64,000 nt of DNA, from assembly GCF_032854445.1 (NCBI RefSeq), contig NC_088302.1, positions 33,141,979-33,205,978 on the forward strand, given 5' to 3'. How positions within the stretch are numbered: the first letter of the stretch is position 1; every line of letters starts with the position of its first letter. The DNA is from Liolophura sinensis (lineage: Eukaryota; Mollusca; Polyplacophora; Chitonida; Chitonidae). Made by a program: the position numbers and the translations under genes. Below are positions 33,384-46,035 of the stretch, piece by piece. The notes below the pieces were generated by a model that saw only the letters and a program-made list of their open reading frames with translations, was not told where the DNA came from and did no database searches.

Positions 33384-33698
33384 TTATACGTCTGTCTGTT
33401 TTTGGCCAGGATAGCACATAATGTAAGGCATTCCTTCGTCTGCCAGATACCTTACAAGCTCTGGGGAATCTGAGTAAATAGTAACGACATGGATGGGAGA
33501 GATAAGATTTACTGGTCGTGGATCGCCTCGGTGATAGCTGAATGTTAACAGGATTCGTGTGCCGTCAACGGCTTGAGCTGGCTCTTTTTGTATCATCAAT
33601 ACTCTGTCCGTCTCCAAGCAACTGCAGTCTCCGGCATACATGCAATGGGGAAAATCCAGTGAAGGCGAGGTTTTTATACAGATAAGTATTTGTACCAA
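33384..33698 (-). CDS. Candidate terminal exon, unknown protein
   Basis: About 104 open codons ending YPGQKQTDV and TAA at 33384. The segment from about residue 30 (DRVLMIQKEPAQAVDGTRIL) to the end has the composition of a folded domain. SPELVRYLADEGMPYIMCYP recalls the helix and strand near the end of some P-loop kinase-like proteins, but no Walker motif is in the exon, so this is only a hint. CTGCAG at about 33621-33626 could supply an acceptor. The candidate exon at 32484-32598 is on the same strand but has its own ATG, so the two need not be one gene. Confidence 0.32.
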   Translation of the reverse strand: MVQILICIKTSPSLDFPHCMYAGDCSCLETDRVLMIQKEPAQAVDGTRILLTFSYHRGDPRPVNLISPIHVVTIYSDSPELVRYLADEGMPYIMCYPGQKQTDV

Positions 33699-34299
33699 TC
33701 AATTCAAAAGGATGCTGTTATTAACGAAGATGTTATTTATAAGAAGATCTGATCTGAGAACAATTAACAGTTTACGACAGAAGAGACTGGTTAATAGAAA
33801 GTAGCGGCTGGTGTAAACCATTTTTCAGCTGATAGACACTAACGGTTGATGAACACCCAAAAAAAAAAAAACAGGCCATGACGCTTGATAGACACTATCG
33901 TTAGGTTAAGATAAGACATGAGCCGTTGGATATCAGACATAAACGGTTAGATGACACCGTTCTTAAGTTAATTCACCCCAAAGTGCACAATTACCACGGT
34001 GTTTTCGAACGTCTGCATTTGAACAGTTATAACATTTCTAACACCAGTTGCAAATATTTCCTGTTTTTGAACGACTGCAACCATTTTCAAACAATCGTTT
34101 TGCACCTTGATTTGTGCAAAAGGCGAAAAGATGGCAAGTGTGAAACAGTATCCCTAGGACTTTGGGCTTTTACCCTATCTATGTCTGTCGTGTGCTTGCA
34201 AACTTGTACTTGCAAACTTCTGCTTGCAAGCGTAGTAACTCTAGGCGTGTACATGTCCCTTGAGCATTAGATTTGAGACTCATTACGAGGTGTTACTTA
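33699..34299. other. No recognisable gene
   Basis: A 114-codon + strand frame at 33926-34270 has skewed, cysteine-rich composition but no motif or splice support. Confidence 0.35.
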
Positions 34300-36584
34300 A
34301 CCTGGTAATTCATCAAACACACAGACGCTGATATGTAGGTATGAAGAATGTTTACACACTATGCACCACTACTTCGTATTCTCTTTGAGAGTTGAACTTC
34401 TCTGGAGGTTAAGCTAAAAGCTAATACTTCATCTGTCTGGTGTACACTAGGGATTACGGCCCGGTTAGTCACTTTGGCAACCCGACAATCCGCAGTGACG
34501 TGCCTACTTACCAAATATGTCTGGCACTTTAAGAAGAAATTGAAGTACCGAATAGGTGCTTGGTCTATTCCATTAAGCTGTATACCGAATGGAGAAAATA
34601 ACATGATGATCTCGGCGTGTCCCGAATAGGTGTTAAACCCTTGGCAACTGTTACTAGCAGAATGCAGAACACAATTGCGATCACAAATGCAAGCTTTCAG
34701 ATAGTGCTGAGCACATGCCGTGGTATTCCCCCCCCCCCCTCCACCCCCCCCCCTACACCCGATATCAACAGCTGTACATTTTCATTCAGTTATTCTTAGC
34801 CCTTAGGCAACTTTTTAGTGAATTTTTCTTTTCCCAACAGAGGATTACTGCCTGTGAGAAAGCTAACCCGGAAGTAATGTAAAATATAATCAATTTATTC
34901 TCCGCCGGCTATGCAGCAACTACCTACATTAGCCCTTTTTATATCCCTTATGTGACATAATGAAGATTTGTGAAGGATGTACTCTTGCCTCCAGCTTGCC
35001 CTAGCTAGATGTTCTTTGACCAGCAAACAGACGGCGTTCATAAGATCCATGCAACACGTAACTTGAATCCGAGAAAGAGCATATGATGACGAAGGTGATT
35101 CATTCAACACTCACTTTGGCGTTATTCAAACATTCACCGCTATATGTGGGCTCATTTATTGCTATACAAGAAGCCGTTGGATGATTCTTTTGGTTACCAC
35201 CTTTGATCATAAATTATCATTAGTTATTCACATTTGCACATAGCATACAACGTAAGAACTTTCCTAACTTTGTTTGCTGACTTATTTTGGTAGAAACAGC
35301 AAATATCTTTTATAATAAATGAATCGAGCTCAAGTTAGTGTATTGAAATACGTTTGTACTCACTTCTTGTTCACACTATACGAACACACTCTTGTGGCCC
35401 AGATTTGTGTGTCGTAGGTTTCTGAGAAAACGACCTGCAGCTGTCAAAAAACTTTTGTTTTGTGAGAAAAATTGTTCCTTTCTCAGAAACCAAGCTTTAC
35501 ACAAGCCTCGTAGCAGCCGTCTCACTGTCGACTCAAAGTGTTATGTTTATATCATGACCATTATCAATTAAAGGTCATTTAGAGGTGGTTGTTTGGGATC
35601 AGTGGGTCACGACGACTTATACATTACCAATATCAAAACCTCTCTTGTTCACCAGAGATAACCAGCCAATGAAACGGACCCTCAGCTCTATGGATTCTGC
35701 ACAAGTAGGCTATCTGATGCTCTAGAATACTCCAGTTAAAATCAGGCCAGATTTAATATCCCAGTGTTATAGTCAGAATGGGTCGGACTGCCTCAGCACA
35801 TGGCTGTTTCCTTTTTCATGCCCATACTTCCCGCTTTGGTGCAAGACGTAGCCTGTAAAATTTTCCACCAGATTAATTAGAATTTTTCTCTAGCTCCGAC
35901 CTTCTGTGCCCTTCCAAAATATTATGAGAGTGATTGTTCGTGGCTTGGTATCTTAAGAGGATGGTAGGGATGTGTGGTTCGAGGGGTGAGGTATTACTAA
36001 TTGAGAGATTGTACAGCTTCTTGAAGGTTGTTGAAGAAGCGAAATACAGAATGGTTTGAAGAAAGTTGTATGGATCTATCTGAGGGACAAATAGTGGAAT
36101 GCCTCGAGGGATGGTGGACTCTCTCGCTGACTACGTTCATACCAGCGTCTTAAATTTTTAGGATACACACTTCGGCCAATGTGAGCAACAGTATTAGTGA
36201 CAGAATCTCTGCCATACTCTGTAAGGCAGCAGCGCACCATTTCCTGCTGTATCACCATCATGCGGTATAGCGACGTTTAACTATTCTGTTAATTTATTAT
36301 AGCGTCGAATTGACATTTAACCACTTTCGTGACAATATAACCTGATGATAAATATAACACATTGGAAAGGCTATAGGAACATTTGATGTTTGAATCTTAA
36401 TAACATATACAGTTTTGGTTCCACAGCTTTGTATGTTTTTTTTACTTAGATACTTTGAAGTTTGAAACCACTGTATTAAAAAGGCCATCATAGCATCGTG
36501 GTGACAAGATAATCGGGATATTTTACACCCTAAGCAAATGAAAAAAGAACTTAAAATGTAGCTTCAATACTTCTATAGTATGTA

Positions 36585-36702
36585 TGTATGTAGGTTTGGA
36601 GTTTAATGTCGTACTCAGCAATTTTTCAGTCATATGATGACGAAGAGTCATTAGGTGTATGTACATGTAGTATACCTTCTTGTGGCAGAGCGAGTCCATG
36701 TT
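36585..36702 (-). repeat. SINE-B 3' fragment with (TATG)n tail
   Basis: (TATG)n, then GAGTTTAATGTCGTACTCAG, CAATTTTTCAGTCATATGAT, CGAAGAGTCATTAGGTG, ending at CGAGTCCATG. Confidence 0.88.
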
Positions 36703-38403
36703 CAATTTTCAACTTTGTTTTAATTTACCATTGTCTGTGCGATTATGCTTCCCACCAGTATACAGTGCAGATGCCAGGTTACATAATATAAGACTGCGGG
36801 AATATCCTGCTCGGCTAGAAAGAAGCTTGAGTGGATTTGGATCAGGCATTTTGCACGATTTGTGAGAATTTTCTCATCTCAATCACCGGCTCTGTTGGAA
36901 GATAATGTGTATATTCTGACTAAATCGAAAAGAGTTCGTAGCAATTCAATGTCATTTGCTATCAATAATAATTTGAGGAGTTTTGAGATGTTTTTCTTGT
37001 ACTTGTAAAAGTGTATCAGTCCATGTTGTATAGCTCTGTAAGTAATCGACAACGATCAGCGGATTCCAACTTTTTTGTTTAGTTCAACAGTGCCTCGTTA
37101 CAAAACTAACTGATATATAAACATTGTGGTATCCGTTCTGGTTTATTGTAATTTAGCATGTCAACAATGTAATGAGGAATGTTCACAAAGGAAATGTTTA
37201 TATAACAGATAGCCCAATGATTAAGACCTTGACGCAGTTTCTCCATTACAGAAATTGTTTAGCATTACCATTGATCTTGGGTCTGCTGTTCTGTGATTGA
37301 TGTTTGCATCTGCCGAACCGTTGGTCGGTGCCTACGCAGAAATACATGCATAAGTATGGAAGCTACTTCCTAACACACCCACTACCACCGCCGCCACCCA
37401 CGGGCGGGAATAGAACACCTGCCTAACGGAAATACAATTGTAACTGACCCACTGACAAACGGACTAGGCACCGAGATCATTCATTGAAGCTGTTGACAGC
37501 TCTACATCCGGGCCTTCGAGTAGTTCCACGAATATAATCGGTTCGCGGTAGCTTGTGTGTCTATTCTGTTTTTGTTTCCGATTTCATTTTCAGTTTATCT
37601 GTTTCCCTTTTTTTGGTCTAAGCATCAATAATAGTCTCCTATGTTCAAGGAATAGAACTGTTTATAATTACATCTAAGTACGACACAGAGTTGTGGCGCT
37701 CCTACACGGATTTACTTGTTTCATTCATCCGAGATCCACATTACTACCCGACAAGTACTAGTACTCAATATATATAATTTTCAAAGGGTGCTCGGAGAGT
37801 GACCAGATGACTTTTGAAGGCATAATGTATTGAATAGCATCTCAAAGTGATAAACGTGTCAGCTAATATAATGACGGAGGTATCCTAGAAATTAAGTCAG
37901 TCGTAATGAGCGCCTGTCTAATATTTTACACAGTAAATGTGAAATGTAAAATACAATCAGCTTCATTTGTATAAAATTGTCCAGACGGGTGCAGGTTACA
38001 TGTTTGTTTCTTGTTCACCTTGTTCCTACACTGAATACCTGAACGCAGTGGCGTGGCGTGATGCTCGCCTTTGCCAAAGTTTATTAACCCTTCGATGATA
38101 CTAAAACTGACACTGTGCTCCACAGTATTGTGCTCAACGGTGTAAAACAAAATTGCATCTCTTACATAGGATGGGTATGTACATTGGGAATTTCAGACCG
38201 ATTCAGGTCAAATGGCAAAGTACTTTCGTTATTCTAAATGGCCATGCCCTCTTAACAGGGTGTGAATTTAAATAACAACCTGTAATAAAATTCACAAAGT
38301 TTGCTTGTAGGCCAGTTTGAATTTTCGAAGCCTTGGTCTCTCTAAGCCGGAATACATGCATCAGCTTCCCAGCTTTTTCCTTTAATATGGGGCTTATTAA
38401 GTT

Positions 38404-38563
38404 TTGCCGTACGTGGGAAGGTCTGCGAGCAACCTGCGGATGGTCGTGGGTTTCCCCTGGGCTCTGCCCGGTTTCCATCCACCATAATACTGGCCGCCGT
38501 CGTATATGTGAAATATTCTTGAGTACGGCGTAAAACACCAATCAAATAAATAAATAAATATTA
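38404..38563 (+). repeat. SINE-A, 5'-truncated
   Basis: CGTACGTGGGAAGGTCTGCG through ATTCTTGAGTACGGCGTAAA to CAATCAAATAAATAAATAAA. Frames across it on both strands are repeat-derived. Confidence 0.92.
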
Positions 38564-38814
38564 AGTTTTGCTTTACAAGTTGGGTCTCTTATTTGTCACT
38601 ATAATCGGTTTCTGTTAACCTGTCACCTATATTCAGCTATCTGTATGGTCAGTCATAACAGTGGCGTTCTGCATATTCAATATTTTTGACGCCAGATACC
38701 TGACACTGACGTATTCGACACTGTTCTCAAATTTTAGTATAATTTAGTATAATAATATAATTATTTCACGACAGTATGGTTTTATAGTTGGATGTTAGAA
38801 AATTCTGTTATATA

Positions 38815-40342
38815 CTATCCAAAAAAAGAAACGCATAACCCGGTTTTTTGCGGAGGTGATGCAGTCTTTTCAATTATGCATAACTAAATAAGAATTGCTA
38901 TTCTGCAAATATTTTTTACACAGATTAAGGAAGGGTCTATATCTAGACAACAAGGCCATCAACTTGAGGTAAGACACTCACAATGAGTCTCCCACTTGAG
39001 TGGAATGTCAGTATCTGTTGTGACCACCACGGGCACGAATAACAGTTCTGACACGCCTTGTCATGGACTGGATGAGACGCTGGATAGAGGCCTGGGGAAT
39101 GTTCTGCCACTCCTCCTGCAAACATGCAACTTGCTCTTGAAGTGTTTGGGGTTGAGGTTGACGTTGGCGTAGACGTCGATCAAGTTCATCCCACAGATGC
39201 TCAATTGGGTTAAGATCCGGGGAACGGGACGGCCAGGGTAGCACATTTACATTGTTTTCGGCGAGGAAGTCCCTTGTGACACGTGCCGTGTGCGGTCTGG
39301 CGTTGTCCTGCTGGAACAACTCCCGCTGAACGTCAATGACAGGTAAGAGGTGTGGCTGCAGGATGGTGTCTCGGTAGCGTACGGCCGTAAGATTTCCCTG
39401 AACGTGGACAAGATTTGTACGACCAGTATACGATATTGCTGCCCACATCATCACACTCCCTCCACCAAATCTGTCCACTTGGCGTACGCAGTTAGGGGCA
39501 TAACGTTCGTGAGCACGTCTGTAAACCCGGTTTCTACCATCACGTCTCTGCAATAGGAATCTGGACTCATCACTGAACCAAATGCGTCGCCAGTTGCGTA
39601 GATTCCATGCAGTCACGTTGTTACACCATCGGAGGCGATTGGCACGATGGTGAGGACACATCACGATCCCAACATAGGGCCTCCTGGCTCTCAGTCCATG
39701 TTCCCTCAGCCTGTTCCGCACTGTCTGGCCTGATATCCTCCTCAGTCCCGGTATGCTGGCTGCTGTGCTTTCAACTGTAGCACAACGGTCACGCAAATGG
39801 AGGACCCTTATGTAGCGATCTTGGGCTGCTGTAGTGACACGTGGTCGACTGAACGCCGACGGTCATTTGTTGTCCCAGTATTGTTGTAGCGGGCAGCAAG
39901 CCGTGAAATCGTGCTCTGGCTGACGTGTAGACGCCTAGAAATGGACGATTGAGACTCTCCAGCTTGAATTCTTCCAATTACAATATTTCTTGTGACAGTG
40001 TCAAGACGTGGCATGTTGAATCAGCTTGAAAACACCACTTGAAAGACGCCGATTTCCGGCCCGAAGTTGCGGTTTTATAGTCACACACTGCATGCTTTCT
40101 ATGCGTAAGTTCGGCGTGTAAGACTGCACGTGATGCAGTGTGGTGCTGTATTTTTTATTTCTTCCAAAAACGGCCTCCAAACTCAACATTTTCAACCAAG
40201 AAATGTTTTGAGGAATATAATGTGTGCTGACTGTGACTATTAACAATATTAAAACACATTGTGCTCATGAAATGAAGACAAAATGTATTTATTTCATTTT
40301 AAAATAAAACAAAACACCTATGCGTTTCTTTTTTTTGGATAG
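38815..40342 (-). mobile_element. Tc1/mariner-type DNA transposon
   Basis: 1528 bp. Ends CTATCCAAAAAAAGAAACGC and its inverted partner at 40319-40342, with one extra A in the run. Flanked by TA on each side (38813-38814 and 40343-40344). Holds a minus-strand transposase of the DD34E type. The matching sites in U1b (about 44062) and U2 (about 50122) are empty, which confirms the boundaries. Confidence 0.95.
39008..40014 (-). pseudogene. Tc1-type transposase, one frameshift
   Basis: Starts MPRLDTVTRNIVIG at 40014 and ends GGHNRY at 39008. The N-terminal part has a helix-turn-helix (SQSSISRRLHVSQSTISRLA). The catalytic core has WFSDESRF (first Asp), FQQDNARPHTA (second Asp) and SPDLNPIEHLWDEL; the Glu of NPIE lies 34 residues after the second Asp, giving DD34E as in Tc1. 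The reading frame is broken once. Near 39849-39850 one base seems lost between the DNA-binding and catalytic parts, so the first frame stops after 68 codons and the rest is open for over 260 codons. Otherwise complete, so the copy is young. It could be a sequencing error. Confidence 0.93.
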
Positions 40343-40344
40343 TA

Positions 40345-41024
40345 TAAAAAAAATATGTAATCTATTCTTTTTGACAGCAGTGTAGGCTGTGTAAATGGAG
40401 GGAGTTTATTCTTAGCTGATGCAGCTATTGTAAAACAAATTATTGTGTGCAACATGGAAGGGCTTTATACCCACCAAACGCAGCCAAATCTTTGGAGTTG
40501 GGATAAGACATCCTCGGGGGGCAACCTAATTTTAGGAGCAGGGAGGAAAACTTAGGCTTTAAATAAATGTATATAAACCCTGGTGATAGGGCTTGGTGAA
40601 TGTAAAACAAACCCTACATCATTAGTTTGATCAGCCTTTAGTATGCCTGAAAAGTGAAAGAAAAAGTAGATAAAATCACGTGATAGCTTCTAATGAATAT
40701 TGCCTTGATACACACTATCCCATTAGCTGTGTCTCTACTGTGGGCCAATGAGTGAGCTTCTAACAAATTGTGAACTATGTACAACAACGCAATAGCCGCT
40801 TGACAGTTACGGCAATGGTAGCGGTTTCTGACCGGCGCCAGAGGACGATTTAAACCGAAGAAACTAAAAGTGTTGCTTGACTGCTTTAATCAAGAATTAA
40901 TGACTGGGGTTGAAATAGTGATCAAAGTTGCGAAAACATGTGACATCAACTGGAATACTGCGCAGGGTAAGAGCAAAGCAATCTTACATGGTGATAATCC
41001 ATCCGCATTGTTTTAATCTCCGAT
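40345..41024. other. U1 sequence right of the Tc1 element
   Basis: Partly alignable to U1b and U2 (ACAATGTAGTCTAC region and the GCAGCTATTGTAAAACAAAT region). No gene. Confidence 0.4.
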
Positions 41025-41177
41025 CCAATTTATTTTTATTTTTTTATTGGTGTTTTACGCCGTGCTCAAGAATATTTCACTTATACGACGGCGACCAACA
41101 TTATGGTGGGAGGAAACCTGGCAGAGCCCACGACCATCCGAAGGTTGCTGGAAGACCTTCCCACGTACCAAAGATCA
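41025..41177 (-). repeat. SINE-A, head-truncated
   Basis: Tail on the left, GGTGTTTTACGCCGTGCTCA, body with a small internal deletion, ending at CTTCCCACGTACC. Confidence 0.9.
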
Positions 41178-41417
41178 AATTCAAGCCTGAAAACTCGGAA
41201 TGTGAAATGTGGACAGAGATGTCAATGTCATAAATCGGAACTTCGACGTCGTCCACTAAAATTGACATGACAGTATATTTGCTTCCGTGTAGCCAGAATC
41301 GATCACGAAATGACATCACTTTGATACGAATTCCCAGGTTGTATAGGCCAGCTAGACTTGAGTTGGCCATCTACGACGTCATCCCCCGTGAGCTTTACCG
41401 GGCGACCGGCTGGAGAT
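41178..41417 (-). CDS. Candidate exon truncated by SINE-A
   Basis: A good acceptor (TTTGCTACCCTTGCAG) precedes 41417 on the minus strand. Two frames look protein-like. One has an ATG at 41370 (MANSSLAGLYNLGIRIKVMS) and stays open for 64 codons up to the SINE. The other starts at the acceptor (SPAGRPVKLTGDDVVDGQLK) and stops after 38 codons. Only one can be right. The SINE-A sits where the exon or its donor should continue, so any gene is probably broken. It has no clear counterpart in U1b-U3. Family not recognised. Confidence 0.28.
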
Positions 41418-41754
41418 CTGCAAGGGTAGCAAATCTATTGTTTTGGGTGGATTTTACAGTCATAATTACGTTTCTCAAAGGCTCTCCTGAAAACATACTG
41501 TCAAACAGGTTATAATCTTTATACTTTGGACCAGTAGCTAAATCTGGACACGAATCCTTTAAGGGCTTTTTTTTTAACTTAATGAGTTAAAGAGTTAATG
41601 GGTTAATAAAAGAGAGACTTAGAATGTGGACAGCTGAAAAATAAAAAAATCACTCCGTCAAATCCTTTTGTCCAGTTCGAAACAGGGAGACAACACTATT
41701 CTCTCAGCAAATGTGTTTTTACCAAAACATCGTGAATAACAAAATTATTAAATC

Positions 41755-41944
41755 GCCCTGGAGGAATTATGTTGCCTGAAGAGAAGCTGAGGGTTCCCAC
41801 TTTCCGATCAGTGTGATTGATGTTACCTTTCTTGTGTGCCCCACTTCTCACAAATCGCCCGGTATTGTTGCCTCACCGCACAATAACAAGTGGCGCCAGC
41901 TGCGAGTCGGTCGTCATTGCTGTGCACATTGTCGCTATGTACAT
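41755..41944 (-). pseudogene. Exon-like block, copy 1 of 3
   Basis: On the minus strand an acceptor-like CTATTTTCCAG precedes a conserved block, here reading DRLAAGATCYCAVRQQYRAI, then a second frame reading KVGTLSFSSGN. In the copy at 57125 the first part has a C-x3-C-x11-C-x-C pattern; here two of those cysteines are His or Ser. Differences between copies alter amino acids freely and frames break, so if this was ever an exon it is decayed. Confidence 0.25.
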
Positions 41945-44900
41945 CTGGAAAATAGAGCTAAAAATTATCCAGTAAGAGACAGCCGTTATGCTGTAACTGC
42001 AGTACAATCTAACTTGTCATTATCTCTTTTAAATCTTTGCAGAACGATTTCACGGCGTAAGAGCAAGTGTACCTTATTTCATACAGATCATTGTAAAAAT
42101 ATCCCTCTGAGGCGATCAGCCGTAACTGACAACCCATCAGTTTATTAATACCTCGCCTCGCCTTTCCACTAGAAACCCACCAATGTAATATTGTCAAAAT
42201 GGCAATAGTCCATCACAGTGGTCAATTTACATGTATTTGCGAACACAGGACACAGAGGATGCTCCCTATGGGAATATGCACTGGAATATGCACGTGAAAT
42301 GTAATGTGAAATGCAATGCGAGAAGCATAAACTGCGGCATTTAAAAGTACTCAGCAAAGATTATTATGGCCTGTTAAGATAATTATACTCTTCATAGATA
42401 AATGATTCGAATCAGTAGCCGCTCCCTCAAGACTTGGCTTAGCTACTGTAGTGGTAGTTTTACGCAGAGTGATTGTAATCACGAAACGCTTTGTGTTAGT
42501 GCTTCTCCATTTTGGACGCCGTTTATGGTCAGTATATGGTACAGTTGACTGAATGGTGTTTTTGGTATAGTCAGAATGCAGAAATGGCCGAATGACTCCA
42601 TTTTCGAAGACGTCTATGGTCAGAAATGATAGAAGTCAATAAATTGTGTTTTTAGTATAGTCAGATTGCAGAAATCGCCGAATGACTCAATTGGCTTTGC
42701 ATAGGTACACGTAGTAAAAGTACAAGAAGAAAAATATCACAACATGGTGACGTTAGATGAGGCATAACTATATTCCCAGGTTTAAACTGGTGTTTTCAAC
42801 AAAGATCTAGGTCCTCAATTTACAATAGAAAACTAACAGATAGTATTATACAAGTGCGTTGGAGAACCCTGTCCACGTGTTCTTCTCCCACATAGCTGGA
42901 TGTTTCCCAAGATGTTCACAAGACCCATCTGGTCAATTCATCGTTAAAGTCAGAAGCAGTTAAGAAAATGACATTAATCACATATATATATTTCCTACCA
43001 CACCTGAAAATGTTTTTTAACTTGTAGCGTCTAGATGCCAATAGTAAGGTTTATGGTAAGTTTCTCTTAAAGTTTGTGTTCATAATAGTACATTTGGCTT
43101 TCCATGTGATAAACACACCTGTAACAACTTTTCTAAGACAATTTAGGTACTTTGAAGTTTGAAACCAGGAAGAAAAAGTGTTCTAATTTGATTTTATTTG
43201 GAAGAGTATGGACTTCCAACATATCCATGTATTGAGCTTGTGTTGTTATGTATCACTGACTAAACGCAATTTTGGTAGCGAGCATAACGAATTTTATAGA
43301 CAGCTGAGTATAGGCGACTCTAAAAGAAATAGACTATAATGAAAACAATTTCAAAGCATGGTCGGACAGTGACCAGTTGACTGAAATGGTCTAGTGTATA
43401 GAATAGTATCTCAAATAGTGGTGAGTGTGCCAAGCCAATATCATGACTAAGACAGTCAGTCGTTACGACCGCCTGTCTACTATTTTACACAGTAAATAGG
43501 AAGTTTAAAATACAAACAGCTTCCACTGTATAAAATTGCCCCGAAGGGTGCATGTTACGCGCTTCCTAACTTGAGTACCTAAAGGCGGTGGCATAAGGCT
43601 TGCTCTTGCTAAAGTTTATTAACTCTTCGATGAAACTAAAACTTGACACTGTAATCTACATCAACGCTGAGGAATAAGATTACATCTGTCAGACCTTTGT
43701 CATCTGTCACACGCGTCACTGCCGTTAGTGAGTGTCACGTAACTACGCAAGCTCTAAACAGGAATATGTATAAGTCCATATTCATGAAGCTAAGTTTCAA
43801 CGGCAGCAACTAATTGCCTCCGGTACTGGCGATATAACCCAGTGGCATGCTGGATAGGTACTATGTTTTCACACCAGCTACCTAAGCTGCTTTACACTTT
43901 CATCTAAACCCTGCTTCTGACACTACTACATTTGACATTATTCGCACATTTTAGTATAATATAACCTTCATATATGAATTTTACTTCATCTCTTCTGGTA
44001 TATGATTTAACGGATTTACAGTTGGGGTATGATTTAGACTTAGATGCTAGGAAATTCTGTTATAAAAAAACAATGTAGTCTACTCGCTGAGACATCAGTG
44101 TTAAACAGTTGGGTTTTGTTCTAAACGCATGTTGGTGCGGCTATTGAAAAACAAATTACTCTCCTCGCCCATTGTCTAGCATATCGTTTGTTTTTGTGTA
44201 ATTACGATGTCACCCAAGGCAATCAATTCTTGGTGTTTAAACTAGGCTTATTGAGTTTAACATTATGAATTAGTAATGGTATTTTAGCTGCATTCCTTGC
44301 AATAGTATAGCGTATATAGAGTCAATGTGTAGTGCTTTTGCTTTTAGGTAGCAATAAAGAAAGGCAATTTTGGTAGCCTGTATGACTGATTTTACATGCA
44401 GCTGGATATGGGCGACTGGATAAAAGAAATAACCTATAGTGATATAGGCATGCTTCACTCTGGGGCCATCATCTATTGGTGACCAGTCAACGGATTATTA
44501 AAAACACACCCTGAATTATCATTAGAACCTCACCAACTCACAATATGGTGAAATGGAAGAAAGTCCGTGACAGTGGTCGATTTGCATGCATTTGCGAATA
44601 TAGAACACAGAGGACGCTCCCTAGGGTAGTATGCACTGGAATATACACGTGCAATGAAATTTGAAATGCGGCATTTCAAAAGTACTCAGCAAAGATTATA
44701 TTTGTCCTGGATAAATAATTCGAATTAGTTGTTGCTCCCTCAAGGCTTGGTCCAGCTATAATAGTGGTACTTGCATTTACAATGATTGTAATCTCGAAAT
44801 GCTTTGTGTCAGTGCTTCTCCGTTTTCAAAGCGTCTATGGTCAGAAATCATAGAAGTTAATAAATGATGTTTTTGGTATAGTCACAATTCAGAAATCGCC

Positions 44901-45511
44901 CAATCACACGATTGGCTTTGCATAGGTACACGTAGTAAAACTACAAGAAGAAAAATATCACAACATGGTGACGTTAGATGAGGCATAACTATATTCCCAG
45001 GTTTAAACTGGTGTTTTCAACAAAGATTTAGGTTCTCAATTTACAATAGAAAACTAACAGATAGTATTATACAAGGCTGATAGCAGCTCAGTATATCGAG
45101 GAATATGAATTGATCGGATAACTCAAAATTACATTACGCTGCTGTATCATCTTCTAAACCTTCTCTTTACAAGGCAAACGTGTACCGTGCCGTACACGTG
45201 TAGCTCGCGATGTATATCAAGATGCTTATAACAGGCACACAATTTGGCAGACATCGAAATTGTAGCTACAAAAAGATCATGTAAGTGAGATACACAATGA
45301 TATCCCTGCATGTGTGAACAAGTTACAAATAATGTGTGCCTGTGGTACACATCTTGTGTAATCGTACACAACTTCTTTAAGACAGTACATGTATATGGTC
45401 TGATATAAGTCCCTAGATGTGACCCACAAAGCAGGCAGTAAAATTGTTGTGGTTCCAAAGAGTTTGTAAGAATGCACAGCTGTTTTTCTCAGTGAATCTT
45501 AAATGCAACGA

Positions 45512-45775
45512 GGGGCCTCCGTGGCTCAGTTGTTTAGCTCGCTAGCGCAGCGTAATGACCCAGGAGTCTCTCACCAATGCGGTCACTGTGAGCTTAAGCC
45601 TAACTCATGCTGGCTTCCTCTCCGGCCATATGTGGGAAGGTCTGCTAGCAACCTGCGGATGGTCGTGGGTTTCCCCCGGGCCCGGTTTCCTCCCGGTTTC
45701 CCGTCGTATAAGTGAAATATTCTTGAGTACGGCGTAAAACACCAATCAAATAAATAAATAAATAAATAAATAAAT
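45512..45775 (+). repeat. SINE-A, full length with target-site duplication
   Basis: Best SINE-A reference. The 11-bp duplication AAATGCAACGA lies at 45501-45511 and 45776-45786. The head GGGGCCTCCGTGGCTCAGTT has an A-box-like TGGCTCAGTTG, and a B-box-like GTGAGCTTAAGCC follows. It then has the body, ATATTCTTGAGTACGGCGTA and (AAAT)n. The matching site in U2 (about 52074) is empty. Confidence 0.96.
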
Positions 45776-46035
45776 AAATGCAACGAAACTTCATTTTAGT
45801 GGAATATGGATGGAAGACGATCTCGCTGACCTAGTTGTCCTGGAACACAAATATCCCTGGTCTCTGTTTATATGACATCATCCAAAACCATTTCCCACTT
45901 GTGGCTTTGTCAGGGTTTTCAGTATTTCACACAGGGTGCGGTGAAGAAAACCCTGTCTACGTGTTCTTCACCCACATAGCTGGATGATTCCCAAGATGTT
46001 TCCAAGAAACATCTAGTAAATTCATCCTTGAAGCT

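Larger units (their letters stand above)
34300..42970 (+). repeat. Duplicated unit U1 (oldest, most diverged)
   Basis: First copy of a large duplicated unit. Landmarks in order: AATATGTCTGGCACTTTAAG (about 34517), AAGGAAACAGCCATGTGCTG (minus strand, about 35805), GAACATTTGATGTTTGAATC (36378), GACAGTGACC-type block (37800), TTAGAAAATTCTGTTATA (38796), the GCCTGAAGAGAAGCTGAGGG block (41776) and the CCCACATAGCTGGATG block (42889). It is lengthened by a Tc1 element and SINEs. Boundaries are approximate. Confidence 0.75.

Noticed and set aside
33926-34270. 114-codon + frame
   Set aside because: Cysteine- and leucine-rich by chance in AT-rich DNA; no motif or splice support.
39350-39556. + strand frame over the transposase
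   Set aside because: Antisense shadow of the Tc1 transposase.
45147-45458. 103-codon minus frame in unit U1b
   Set aside because: The aligned U2 sequence (about 51700-51990) has stops and a deletion, so there is no sign of selection on the frame.
45512-45600. tRNA gene
   Set aside because: A and B boxes belong to the tRNA-derived head of SINE-A; a target duplication and SINE body follow.
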